This document shows positions 25,073 to 33,506 of a stretch of DNA of 52,409 bases, in pieces (positions within the stretch are counted from its first letter, which is position 1; every line of letters starts with the position of its first letter). Location of the stretch: the NCBI GenBank assembly GCA_902776275.1, contig CACYPI010000008.1, forward strand, positions 1 through 52,409, given 5' to 3'. A program made the position numbers and the translations under genes. The notes below the pieces were generated by a model. The model was not told where the DNA came from and searched no databases. It saw nothing but the letters and a program-made list of their open reading frames with translations. Source of the stretch: an uncultured Aeromonadales bacterium. GTDB taxonomy: Bacteria > Pseudomonadota > Gammaproteobacteria > Enterobacterales > Succinivibrionaceae.

Positions 25073-26236
25073 ATGAAGCGCAGCGCAGCCTTACCGCTCT
25101 CACTCATCCTCCTCATGCCGCTTGCGGCCTTGGCAGAACCAGTCCGGGGACTGCCGTGCGCAAGCCCCGGGGAGTGCCTTGCCTCAGGCGATGCCGCAGG
25201 CGGCACGGCCAAGGCCGCAGGCTACTTCATGACCGGATGTGATCTGGGATCGATGGAGTCCTGCATGAGGCTTGCCCGCATGCTCGACGACGGCGTTGGC
25301 GTGCCTCCCGACGACGCTCAGGCTGCCAGGCTCTACGCCAAGGCCTGCTCGGCAGGAGAAGGGGCCGGCTGCTACGATCTGGCGCTCATGTGCGAGAACG
25401 GCGAGGGCATGGATCCCGATCCGGCGCGCGCAGGCGAGCTCTACAAGCGCGCCTGCGAGCTCAAGGTGCCCGATGGCTGCTACAACCTGGGCGTGCTTAC
25501 CGAGCGCTCGGGGGCCAAGGGCATGAAGGAGGCCGCCGCGCTCTACAAGCGCGCCTGCGACGAGGGCAGCGCCGACGGCTGCTTTGGCCTGGGCAGGCTC
25601 CTCGACGCGGACAAGTCCTCGCCAGCTGCTGCCAAGAAGTCCGCAGCGCTCTTTGAGAAGGCCTGCTCGATGGATCAGGCCGAGGCCTGCCTGGCCCTGG
25701 GATCGCGCTTTGACGAAGGGCGCGGCTTCAAGCAGGACAAGCAGAGGGCATCAGATCTTTACGCCAAGGCCTGCAAGGGCGGCAGCGCCCAGGGCTGTTA
25801 CAACTTAGGTCAGATGCTCGACTCAGGCGATGGCGTCAACTCTGACAAGGCCGAGGCGCTCGGGCTTTACAACGAGAGCTGCCGCTTGGGCGACGGCCGC
25901 GGCTGCCACAGCCTCGGCGTCAAGTACGACGAGGGCGACGGGGTGGAGCAGGACAAGGTCGCCGCAGCCTCGCTCTACCGCAAGGCCTGCAGGCTCTCGG
26001 TCGCGGATGGCTGCTACAACCTCGCGGTCTCCTACTCAAAAGGCGAGGGAGTCTCCCGCTCGATGCAGGAGGCCGCATCGTCCTTCGCCAAGGCCTGCGG
26101 CCTGGGTTCCGCATCAGGCTGCGGGGCGCTCTCCGAGCTCTACGGCACCGGGGACGGCGTGCCGCAGGATCTCGTGAAGTCAGGCGCCTACAAGGAGCTT
26201 GCCTGCAAGATGGCGCCAAAGGAGTGGTGCGACTGA
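25073..26236 (+). CDS. Cysteine-rich Sel1-repeat secreted protein (largest of cluster)
   Basis: A 387-residue exported protein: signal peptide (hydrophobic residues 5-21, Ala-Leu-Ala cleavage) and about ten Sel1 repeats, each pairing Cys residues (for example ACSAGEGAGCYDLALM, ACELKVPDGCYNLGVL). The ATG at 25073 follows CAGGAGCC. The repeats resemble those of the other family members here more than generic Sel1 proteins, and a run of perfect Cys spacing suggests disulfide-locked helix pairs in the periplasm. It is 47 nt past the TIGR04076-like gene and is probably cotranscribed with it. Confidence 0.87.
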   Translation: MKRSAALPLSLILLMPLAALAEPVRGLPCASPGECLASGDAAGGTAKAAGYFMTGCDLGSMESCMRLARMLDDGVGVPPDDAQAARLYAKACSAGEGAGCYDLALMCENGEGMDPDPARAGELYKRACELKVPDGCYNLGVLTERSGAKGMKEAAALYKRACDEGSADGCFGLGRLLDADKSSPAAAKKSAALFEKACSMDQAEACLALGSRFDEGRGFKQDKQRASDLYAKACKGGSAQGCYNLGQMLDSGDGVNSDKAEALGLYNESCRLGDGRGCHSLGVKYDEGDGVEQDKVAAASLYRKACRLSVADGCYNLAVSYSKGEGVSRSMQEAASSFAKACGLGSASGCGALSELYGTGDGVPQDLVKSGAYKELACKMAPKEWCD

Positions 26237-26386
26237 GGCTGTCATGGCTCACCGACTCAAATTTGCTCAAAACCGCAAGCTGAATAATAATGCTTGCTGA
26301 CTAATATTAAAAACATAAAGCCTCGGAGCTTAACTGGAACATTCCTCGAACAATCAACCCGTATTTCAGGCAGAAAAGGAAAAAGC

Positions 26387-27361
26387 ATGAACAACTTCAA
26401 GACAAGCGCTGTAGTGATGGCCCTTGCTGCAGCTGCAGCGGCGATGCTGTCGGGATGCCAGCAAATTGCTGATTTGACAGGCTACCACGTGCCGGGGATC
26501 GCATATAAAAACAAGGAGCCAGAAGTATCCCAGAGCACTTATACCAAAGTTCCAGAACCAACTACGGACGCCAGCGTTCCCGACGATGTTGAAACCTACG
26601 CAGAAAAAGCTTATCGGGAAGATGCCGCCAGCCAAATTGCGCAAACTGGCTTTACGTCTACCGTATTGGTAGAAGAGCGAGGAAACCCTGTTTTTCTCAC
26701 TGACAAGGTGCTGTCAGACGTATACGTATCCAAATGCTATTTTGTGTCTCCGCTGCCGGGCTCATGCAGGGAAGGCAGAGCCAGAATCAGGGGACTAGCG
26801 CAAGGACTCGAGCGCAATTGCAACTTGGGAAATGGGGACTCATGCTTTCAGCTAGGCCTGCTGCTGGGTCGTGCGACACTTGTAATTGAGGCCCTTAAGT
26901 TTCTGCAACCTCAAGATGTCGTTGAAGATAGAGTTCTTAATGATGCCGCAACTAGAGAAAAGTTCATTCAATATTTAGGTTTTAACAATTCGATGTTTGG
27001 GGACAACTATTTGTACGAAAAGAGGATCCCCGGGACTGACCTTGTTCCCAAAGAAAAGATTGATGAAATCAACTTCAGAGCCTGCAATGCAACGATTTCA
27101 AATGGAACCGCATGTTTCAAACTTGGGACCGAAAACAAGGAACTGCCAATCCAAACCAGATTTGCACTCATACAAAAGTCAGCACAAACCTCGCCTATAG
27201 GATCTGCTTACCTAGCTCAACTATATCTCGGAGTATCCAAGGAATTTGCAATATTCAGAGACCCTGGCAAATTCCAGTATTACAAGGAGAATGCCGTCAG
27301 GTTGTGCTTGACCGAAAAATGGAGTTACACGTGCAAGGTGTGGCTCGCTCCTAAATACTAA
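26387..27361 (+). CDS. Lipoprotein with weak Sel1-like segment, AT-rich
   Basis: A 324-residue lipoprotein: basic start, hydrophobic stretch and lipobox Leu-Ser-Gly-Cys at residues 19-22, chosen start ATG at 26387 with AAGGAAAA upstream. One segment, NCNLGNGDSCFQLGLLLG, has the Cys-x7-Cys Sel1 look, and more Cys pairs occur toward the end. The base composition is clearly more AT-rich and the codon usage differs from the Sel1 genes before it, which suggests separate acquisition. It may be an envelope-anchored partner of the cluster (inference). A hairpin at 27,459 follows. Confidence 0.75.
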   Translation: MNNFKTSAVVMALAAAAAAMLSGCQQIADLTGYHVPGIAYKNKEPEVSQSTYTKVPEPTTDASVPDDVETYAEKAYREDAASQIAQTGFTSTVLVEERGNPVFLTDKVLSDVYVSKCYFVSPLPGSCREGRARIRGLAQGLERNCNLGNGDSCFQLGLLLGRATLVIEALKFLQPQDVVEDRVLNDAATREKFIQYLGFNNSMFGDNYLYEKRIPGTDLVPKEKIDEINFRACNATISNGTACFKLGTENKELPIQTRFALIQKSAQTSPIGSAYLAQLYLGVSKEFAIFRDPGKFQYYKENAVRLCLTEKWSYTCKVWLAPKY

Positions 27362-27458
27362 ATGATTGTTGCAAGCCAGGAGACGCCTATGCGTACGCTC
27401 AAGCCGACGGTTTCTCAGCAGTTGCGTAGTTAACATGGGCGTTCCATCATTTCAACAA

Positions 27459-27480
27459 GAAGGCGCCTGAAGGCGCCTTC
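27459..27480 (+). terminator. Hairpin, probable terminator
   Basis: A perfect 9 bp stem GAAGGCGCC/GGCGCCTTC with a TGAA loop, about 100 nt past the lipoprotein gene. No T run follows, so it may be a Rho-type or bidirectional element. Confidence 0.45.
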
Positions 27481-27554
27481 AATCAAGCTCACCACTATGG
27501 CGCGTCGCGCAGGCTTCACCATGCCCGCGGCAACGTATGCAAGAGGAAGGAATA

Positions 27555-29099
27555 ATGAAGCTCAGGATCCTCAAGACTGGACGCGCCACCACCTACTACG
27601 TGGCCGAGAGCTACCGCAAGGAGAACGGCGCGGTTTCGACCAGGACCATCGAGAGGCTCGGCACCATGGAGGAACTCCAGGAGAAGCTCGGACCTGGTGC
27701 CGATGTCGAGAAGTGGTGCCGCGATCATGTAGCGCAGCTCAACGAGCAAAAGCGCAAGGGCATGCTGCCCAGGACCGCCACGGTCAGCATCCCTGCGGGC
27801 AGGCGCTACGCCCAGGGCCAGTGCAGGATCTTCAACGCAGGATGGATGATCCTGCAAAAGGCGCTCTATGGCGCAGGCATCGGCGATGCCGCCTCCAAGG
27901 CCTTCGCTGAGGCCTCCTGCCAGGACAAGGACGAGCTTGAGTCGATCCTGATGCGCTGCGTCATGGAAAGGGCGCTCTCCTTAGGTGCCAGGCTCAGAAC
28001 AAGGCCGCTTCTTGGGATGGAGGACGGCGGCACTGGCAGCATGGCCTTGAGCGTGAGGCAGGCGCTGCTGCGCGCAGACGATCTCGCGTCAGATCTGGCG
28101 CCCTCGCTTCTCAAATCGAAGGATCTCTCATTCAAAAGCCTGCTTTGCAACAGCATGGAAGGCGATTTTGGCTGGGTGCGCATCTGGCGCGACGGTGATG
28201 GTCTGCCGCTCCTGTGCAAGGCAAAGGGCGCCGGAAGGCCCTCTGATGAGGATCTCAAGGCCCTCGCCGCTGCCTATGCCCAAAAGGGCGCCAAGCTCAT
28301 CGCGATCTCCGAGGACGGCAAGGCGCCGCGTTGCCTGGGGGAGCGCGAAAATGTCCTCTGCCTCAAGGCCGCGAGGCTTGCCGATCTTCAAAAGAAAGAC
28401 CGCAAGCGCGCCTCCGATCCCGACGCCCCCTGGCGCGATATCGAAAGCGGCAGCCTCAAGGCCGGGATCCCGCCTTACCCGAGCTCGATCGGCGGGGCCA
28501 TCTACCATAAGGCCCTGCAGGACGAGGAAGGAAGGAGGCTCATTGCGATCTTTTCGCCGAGGCTTCGCGAGGCCATGCTGAGATCCCGCGCCCGCGGGGC
28601 GATGGACTCCGATGAGGAGGCGCTCGTAAAGGAGGCGCGCTACGACGGCTATGCCGCAGTCTCGACCTCGGCGCTCGAAGGCGTGCTGCCCACGCAGGAG
28701 TGCGCGCAGGCCGCCATTTTGCGCATTGAGGATCGGGCGCTCTACAGGGCCGACGCACCTCTGTGCCCGCTTTGCTCGAAGATCTGCTCCTCCTGCCCGC
28801 CCTCCGAGGCCGGAGCCTTCTCAGCAGCGGTCGGCTACCTTGCCGATCTCGCGCTCTCGATAACCGCCATGGGAGCATCGAAGGCACTTGGGCGCCAAGT
28901 CTCCCGCACCGAGGCTGCCTGCGCGCTGCGCTCGATGGACGTGACCACGGTTGGCATCTGCGCAAGCGGGATCTTCGAACGGACGGCGCTCACCGACGCT
29001 GTCGAGTCCGCATCTGGGATCACGCTCGACAGCGAGCTCATCACGAAGGAGGAGATCGAGCGCTTCCTCAAGATCTCGCAGGAGCGGAAGAAGGCCTGA
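27555..29099 (+). CDS. Degenerate transposase-fold protein (IS1634-like N-terminus)
   Basis: A 514-residue protein that opens like IS1634-type transposases: TTYYVAESYRKENGAVSTRT followed by IERLGTMEEL (residues 11-40), the family's N-terminal strand-turn-helix. The core is only loosely preserved: a D-G-x-P-L strand near residue 215, a KLIAISEDG stretch near 250 where the second Asp would be expected, YDGYAAVSTS near 365, and a candidate Glu392 in LRIEDRALYR. No convincing first Asp is seen. The ATG at 27555 follows GGAAGGAAT. The frame is intact and the gene has its own hairpin downstream. No IS ends are seen. Probably the most altered of three related genes in the window. Confidence 0.6.
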   Translation: MKLRILKTGRATTYYVAESYRKENGAVSTRTIERLGTMEELQEKLGPGADVEKWCRDHVAQLNEQKRKGMLPRTATVSIPAGRRYAQGQCRIFNAGWMILQKALYGAGIGDAASKAFAEASCQDKDELESILMRCVMERALSLGARLRTRPLLGMEDGGTGSMALSVRQALLRADDLASDLAPSLLKSKDLSFKSLLCNSMEGDFGWVRIWRDGDGLPLLCKAKGAGRPSDEDLKALAAAYAQKGAKLIAISEDGKAPRCLGERENVLCLKAARLADLQKKDRKRASDPDAPWRDIESGSLKAGIPPYPSSIGGAIYHKALQDEEGRRLIAIFSPRLREAMLRSRARGAMDSDEEALVKEARYDGYAAVSTSALEGVLPTQECAQAAILRIEDRALYRADAPLCPLCSKICSSCPPSEAGAFSAAVGYLADLALSITAMGASKALGRQVSRTEAACALRSMDVTTVGICASGIFERTALTDAVESASGITLDSELITKEEIERFLKISQERKKA

Positions 29100-29124
29100 C
29101 CTCCTTGCCGCGCTTGCCTTAGTC

Positions 29125-29155
29125 GAGCAGCCTGCGGCATCGCCGCAGGCTGCTC
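29125..29155 (+). terminator. Strong hairpin, probable terminator
   Basis: A perfect 14 bp stem GAGCAGCCTGCGGC/GCCGCAGGCTGCTC (29125-29138 and 29142-29155) with a 3 nt loop, 25 nt past the transposase-fold gene. Only TT follows, so the T tract is weak. Confidence 0.6.
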
Positions 29156-29257
29156 TTGGGCAAGGCCTCCTTTAGAAGGCATCCTTGAGATAGGAAACCC
29201 CGATCCCAAGAGGCGCCATGCCTTCATGGCGAGGATCAACAAGGCTCTGGCCTTCGA

Positions 29258-30382
29258 TCAGGCGTCCTTCCAGACTTCCCTTGCGATCTTCACGACCAGC
29301 TTGAGCTTGGCCCACTGCTGCTCCTGGGTGAGCTTGTTGCCCTCCTCGGTTGAGGAGAAGCCGCACTGGGTGGACAGGCAGAGCCTTTCAAGCGGCACGT
29401 ACTGCGAGGCTTCCTTGATGCGGCCCTTTACCATCTCCTCGTCCTCAAGCTCGGGGAACTTGGAGGTGATGAGGCCGAGCACCACGGTCTGATCCTTGAT
29501 GAAGCGCAGCGGCTTGAAGTCGCCGGCGCGGTCGGAGTCGTACTCGAGGAAGAAGCCGTCGACGTTGCAGTGCCCGAAAAGCAGCTCGGCCACCGGCTCG
29601 TAGCCGCCTGAGGAGAACCAGGTCGAGCGGAAGTTGCCGCGGCAGATGTGCATGGTGATGGTCATGTCCGCAGGCTTGTGCGAGAGGACGCCGTTTAGCA
29701 CCTTGACGTAGTCCTCCTGAACCTTCTTGAGATCGCGCCCGTAGGAGGAGTAAAGCTTGGTCTTCTCATCCGAGCAGAACTCGCCCCAGGAGGTGTCGTC
29801 GAACTGGAGGTAGCGGCAGCCCTCGTTGTAGAGGGCGAGCATCGCGTCGGTCCAGGTCTTCTCGATATCGGAGAGCAGCAGCGCGTCGTTGTCCTTGTAC
29901 ATCGGGATCGGCTGATAGTCCTTGTCGCGGACGATGCAGATCTGGTAGAGCATCGAAGGCGAGGGGATGGTGAACTTCACCATGGTGTCCCCCGCGATCT
30001 TCTTGAGGCGCCTGAAGGCGTCGAGGAATGGATGATCCTTGGGGAAGCCGACCTTGCCGGTGATGACCGCGGTCGTGGCCTTGGGCTGGGTGCCCTGGAA
30101 GTGGGTGGACCAGGCCTTGGCCGCGATGTTCTCGACGCCGTCAAGGCCCACGAGGAAGTCGAGGTGCCAGAAGGCGCGGCGGAACTCGCCATCGGTCACG
30201 GCCTTGAGGCCGCACTCCTTCTCCTTCTGAACGAGCTTTGTGATCTCCTCGTCCTCGACCCTGGTGAGGTCGTCGCGGGAGATTAAGCCCTTGTGGAACA
30301 TCGCGCGGGCGTTCGCCACCGCGTCGGTGCGGAGGAACGACCCCACGTGGTCAGCCCTGAACGGAGGGAGGATGTGTGCCAT
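29258..30382 (-). CDS. Cobalamin-independent methionine synthase-like methyltransferase (MetE C-terminal domain, YxjG/YxjH type)
   Basis: A 374-residue cytosolic enzyme equivalent to the catalytic half of MetE; methyl transfer to homocysteine is the family reaction, often from a small methyl donor rather than folate in short forms. Zinc ligands match MetE spacing: His245 and Cys247 (MHICRGN), Glu280 (FFLEYDS), Cys340 (STQCGFSS). The N-terminal RADHVGSFLR is the family opening. The ATG follows AGGGGGC about 8 nt upstream. It stands alone, with the symporter gene downstream on the same strand after a terminator-bearing 100 nt gap. Confidence 0.87.
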   Translation of the reverse strand: MAHILPPFRADHVGSFLRTDAVANARAMFHKGLISRDDLTRVEDEEITKLVQKEKECGLKAVTDGEFRRAFWHLDFLVGLDGVENIAAKAWSTHFQGTQPKATTAVITGKVGFPKDHPFLDAFRRLKKIAGDTMVKFTIPSPSMLYQICIVRDKDYQPIPMYKDNDALLLSDIEKTWTDAMLALYNEGCRYLQFDDTSWGEFCSDEKTKLYSSYGRDLKKVQEDYVKVLNGVLSHKPADMTITMHICRGNFRSTWFSSGGYEPVAELLFGHCNVDGFFLEYDSDRAGDFKPLRFIKDQTVVLGLITSKFPELEDEEMVKGRIKEASQYVPLERLCLSTQCGFSSTEEGNKLTQEQQWAKLKLVVKIAREVWKDA

Positions 30383-30456
30383 TTTGTATGCCCCCTAAAA
30401 CTTGATGAGCAAAAGTTTTTGAAACTGGTCGGGGATTTTCAAGTCCCCATGAAAGC

Positions 30457-30482
30457 GCAGGGCCGCCATGAGGCGGCCCTGC
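30457..30482 (-). terminator. Terminator after the symporter gene
   Basis: A perfect 11 bp stem GCAGGGCCGCC/GGCGGCCCTGC with a 4 nt loop starts about 6 nt past the symporter stop at 30488; on the minus strand it is followed by GCTTTC. Confidence 0.65.
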
Positions 30483-30487
30483 ACGCG

Positions 30488-31792
30488 TCAGGCCTCTGCC
30501 GAGGATTCAACCTCGGACAGCTTGCCTTTGAGCTCCTTGTTCACGATGTTGCACACGCACGAGTCGGACCAGACGTTGAGGCAGGTCTCGATCATGTCGA
30601 TGACGGCATACACCGGGAGGATCACGCCCATGAGGTCCACCGGGACGTTCATGGAGGAGAGCAGCGAGAGTGTCAGGAAGAAGCAGCCCATCGGGACGCC
30701 GGCGTTGCCGACGGCGGCGATGGTCGCGATGAAGACCCAGGTCACCAGGGTAGCGGCGGAGATCTCTATGCCCGCGTTCTGCATCAGGTAGATGGAGGTC
30801 ACGAGGATGAAGGCCGCGCAGCCGTTCATGTTGATGGTGGTGCAGATGGGCAGCACGAAGCGCGAGATGCGGTGGTCGACGCCCAGGTTGTCCTCGGCGG
30901 AGGCCAGCGTGACGGGCAGGGTGCCAGCAGAGGACTTCGAGAAGAGCGCGACCATGAGCGCCGGGGCCATGCCGCGGGCGATCCGAAGCGGGTTGAGGCC
31001 GCGGATCAGCAGCAGAAGCGGCAGGATCACGAGCATCTGGATGAAGTTTGCCGAGAGCACCACGCCGAAGTACTGGGCGATGCCGCCTAGGATCACGCCG
31101 GCCTCAAGCTGGGTCACCAGCTGCGCGGTGAAGGCGATGATGCCGATGGGCAGCACGGCGATTAGCCAGTGGATCAGGATGAAGAGCAGATCCTGGAGCC
31201 CCGTGAAGACCCTCACGACCGCAGTGCGGGCGTCGGAGTGCGGCATCGCGGCAAGGCCAAGGCCCAGCGCCGCGGCGATGATGAGCACCGAGAGCACGTT
31301 GCCTGAGACGAAGGGCTGGAGGATGTTGTTGGGGATCACGCCGATGATGTGCGAGTAGTAGGTCTCACCGTGGCCGACTGCGGCCGCGTCGATACTCGCC
31401 GCGGCGGTGATCGACGAAGGCACGTTGGCAGGCTGCACGATCGTGAAGATGGTGGCGGCCAGCGCGGCAGCGAGGATCGTGGTCAGCAGGGTGTAGAACA
31501 CGGTGTGCCCGAAGATGGTCCCGCCGTTGGAGCCGTGGTTCAGGCGAGCTAGGGTGTTGATGAGCGAGAGCGCGATGACCGGCACGGCCACGAGGCTGAA
31601 GAGCCTGGTGAACACCGTGGCGATGAACGACATCAGGTCGTTGACGCCGGCGATGTTGAGATAGCCGATGAAGGCGCCGATCACGAGTCCTGCGATGTAG
31701 AGCACCGCAGTGCGGACCCTCTTGGCCTTGTTGTGGGCGATGTCGGAGATGACAGCCTGCGCCGCCTGATCCGCCCTGTTGGATTGAGCCAT
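30488..31792 (-). CDS. Dicarboxylate/amino acid:cation symporter (DAACS family)
   Basis: A 434-residue secondary transporter of the glutamate/aspartate/dicarboxylate (SDF) family with about eight membrane segments and two re-entrant loops. Motifs: SKSSAGTLPVTL (first hairpin, serine-rich) and TTINMNGCAAF (NMDGT-like motif in helix 7), plus VGNAGVPMG in the second hairpin. The substrate could be glutamate, aspartate, serine/threonine or C4-dicarboxylates. The start is the ATG at 31792 with GGGAGG 6 nt upstream; an upstream ATG at 31849 lacks a ribosome site. Its terminator is at 30,457. Confidence 0.87.
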   Translation of the reverse strand: MAQSNRADQAAQAVISDIAHNKAKRVRTAVLYIAGLVIGAFIGYLNIAGVNDLMSFIATVFTRLFSLVAVPVIALSLINTLARLNHGSNGGTIFGHTVFYTLLTTILAAALAATIFTIVQPANVPSSITAAASIDAAAVGHGETYYSHIIGVIPNNILQPFVSGNVLSVLIIAAALGLGLAAMPHSDARTAVVRVFTGLQDLLFILIHWLIAVLPIGIIAFTAQLVTQLEAGVILGGIAQYFGVVLSANFIQMLVILPLLLLIRGLNPLRIARGMAPALMVALFSKSSAGTLPVTLASAEDNLGVDHRISRFVLPICTTINMNGCAAFILVTSIYLMQNAGIEISAATLVTWVFIATIAAVGNAGVPMGCFFLTLSLLSSMNVPVDLMGVILPVYAVIDMIETCLNVWSDSCVCNIVNKELKGKLSEVESSAEA

Positions 31793-32051
31793 TATTCCTC
31801 CCGGGGAAGGCGCGGCATTTCCTGCCTGCGCCAGAGTGTGGTTTTGCAAATGTTTTTCGCGTGGGCGCGGCGCTTTGCGCCCGCTTGCGCGCGCAAGCTA
31901 TGATATCACCAAGCACGATAGCCCCGCCTCCGGGACACAGGCATCGCAAGGCCTGATCTTCCGGATCCTGGGCGGCAAGGACGAAGCCCGGGTGCTGGCC
32001 CGGGCATGATGCACAAGAAGAAGAAGATTTGATTGCCTAAGGAGCAAAGCG

Positions 32052-32699
32052 ATGGATTTCCTGACCCTGATGCAAAAGCGCTACACCGCCAAGTACTACG
32101 ACCATGAGAAACACATCCCCGAGGAGACTTGGAAGAAGATCTTAGAGTGCGTGCGCCTCTCCCCAAGCTCGGTGAACATGCAGGGCTGGCGCTTCATCAC
32201 GCTTGAGTCCGACGCGCAGAAGGCCGTGATGCGCCCTGCCATCGCCGACTTCAACATCCAGCGCTACGACGGCTGCGACAAGGTTATGGTGCTGTGCTAC
32301 AAGGACAGCGCTGATCCTGCCTGGGCGCAGAAGGTCTCCGCCCAGATGACCGCCGACGGACGCCAGGGCAAGGACATGGAGCAGAAGGTGACCGGCGGAT
32401 TGCTCGGCTTTGCCAAGGCCCACGAGCAGACTGACGGCCCTGACGAGTGGCAGTGCAAGCAGACCTACATCGCGATGGGCACCGCGCTGTACGCCGCAGC
32501 CTCCTATGGAGTCGACTCGACCGCCTGCGAGGGCTTTGACATGCTGAAGGCCGCAAGGCTCCTGGGCCTTGAGGGCAAGGGCTTCAAGGTTGCAAGCTGC
32601 ATCCTCTTTGGCTACAGGGCGGAGAAGGACAGCAACACCCTCGACAAGCGCCCCAAGAGCCGCCTGCCGTTTGAGGACGTTATCGAGCGCCGCATCTGA
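32052..32699 (+). CDS. nfsB: NAD(P)H nitroreductase, NfsB type
   Basis: A 215-residue FMN-dependent nitroreductase, the length of E. coli NfsB (217). Family marks: N-terminal KRYTAKYYD (FMN phosphate contacts), LSPSSVNMQGWRF, and the late GYRAEKD near residue 185. Such enzymes reduce nitroaromatics, quinones and dihydropteridines; the native substrate is uncertain. AAGGAG precedes the ATG at 6 nt spacing. Monocistronic, followed by a hairpin cluster. Confidence 0.85.
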   Translation: MDFLTLMQKRYTAKYYDHEKHIPEETWKKILECVRLSPSSVNMQGWRFITLESDAQKAVMRPAIADFNIQRYDGCDKVMVLCYKDSADPAWAQKVSAQMTADGRQGKDMEQKVTGGLLGFAKAHEQTDGPDEWQCKQTYIAMGTALYAAASYGVDSTACEGFDMLKAARLLGLEGKGFKVASCILFGYRAEKDSNTLDKRPKSRLPFEDVIERRI

Positions 32700-32710
32700 C
32701 CCCGGCCAGG

Positions 32711-32833
32711 CTGGCGCGGATTGAGCCGCGCCAGAGCCATTCAATCATCAAGCCTCCCAATGGGAGTGAGCAGGCCCTGCCATGATGGCAGGGCCTGCCT
32801 GATCCTGCCTGCCATGCCCCAGCCAGGCATGGC
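32711..32833. repeat. Cluster of three palindromes (REP-like or terminators)
   Basis: Three near-perfect hairpins in 123 bp after nfsB: 32711-32734 (CTGGCGCGG/CCGCGCCAG), 32771-32797 (13 bp arms CAGGCCCTGCCAT/ATGGCAGGGCCTG around one base) and 32811-32833 (GCCATGCC/GGCATGGC). None has a T run. The 338 bp gap 32,700-33,038 otherwise shows no gene and grows AT-rich to its right. Confidence 0.6.
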
Positions 32834-33038
32834 CGCGCCTTAAGGGTCAAGCCACATCGCAATCACCATGTCGAAGAATCGCCGCGCCGATTCAGGCGCA
32901 ACGGGATCTCTCCTAAAGCCAAGCCCGGATCCTCAAAGGATTGCGGCAGGCACGTGCGGGCACGGCGCCCAAATTGAAGATCAAGACTGGTGTTTTAGAT
33001 ACATGTTTTTTTAATATCAATCATAAAACTTTCCGCAA

Positions 33039-33449
33039 ATGCTGGAAAAGTTCGCTATTTCAGAGTATAGTGGTAAACCAAGGGCGTTTGAAGAAGAGCG
33101 CGGCATCGCGACGTCCGACAATATGGGCTTGAGATGGACAACGAGGATGATTGAGTCGGCTTTTATCAAGAAGTATCGGGATAACAAAGAGAAAATCGAA
33201 AAGATTGAGCGCAAGTTTCAGAAAAAGGGGTTCCGGAACCTGCGTTACTATTACCTTGACCACACAGCGCATGATGCTTTTGACATGGAGATCGACCTTT
33301 TTGTCGATGTCGATCCCGATTTCAAGGGCGAGGACTTTGCCACTTTCCAGGCCGAGCTGCGGAGCTTGCTTGGAGATGATGTGAACCTGATCCCTTCGGA
33401 CCTAATACCGTTAAGACTCTCGAGGACCGGGATCTTCGGTTCAAAATGA
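33039..33449 (+). CDS. Nucleotidyltransferase-like (MNT) protein, degenerate
   Basis: A 136-residue protein with, in its second half, a MNT/minimal nucleotidyltransferase pattern: MEIDLFVDVDPDF (in place of S-D-I-D-L-x-V), then LRSLLGDDVNLI, like the strand that follows in HEPN-associated MNT antitoxins. The preceding G-S-x-A motif is not recognisable (the spot reads DHTAHDAFD), so activity is doubtful. The start is uncertain: the ATG at 33039 has no good ribosome site, and ATGs at 33123 and 33147 are alternatives. The upstream DNA is AT-rich. No HEPN partner is seen nearby. It may be a remnant. Confidence 0.45.
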   Translation: MLEKFAISEYSGKPRAFEEERGIATSDNMGLRWTTRMIESAFIKKYRDNKEKIEKIERKFQKKGFRNLRYYYLDHTAHDAFDMEIDLFVDVDPDFKGEDFATFQAELRSLLGDDVNLIPSDLIPLRLSRTGIFGSK

Positions 33450-33506
33450 GACGATGCCGGCGTCCGCCAAGGAGCCGGCAAACAAGCAAATTCAGGCAGG
33501 TAGCAA

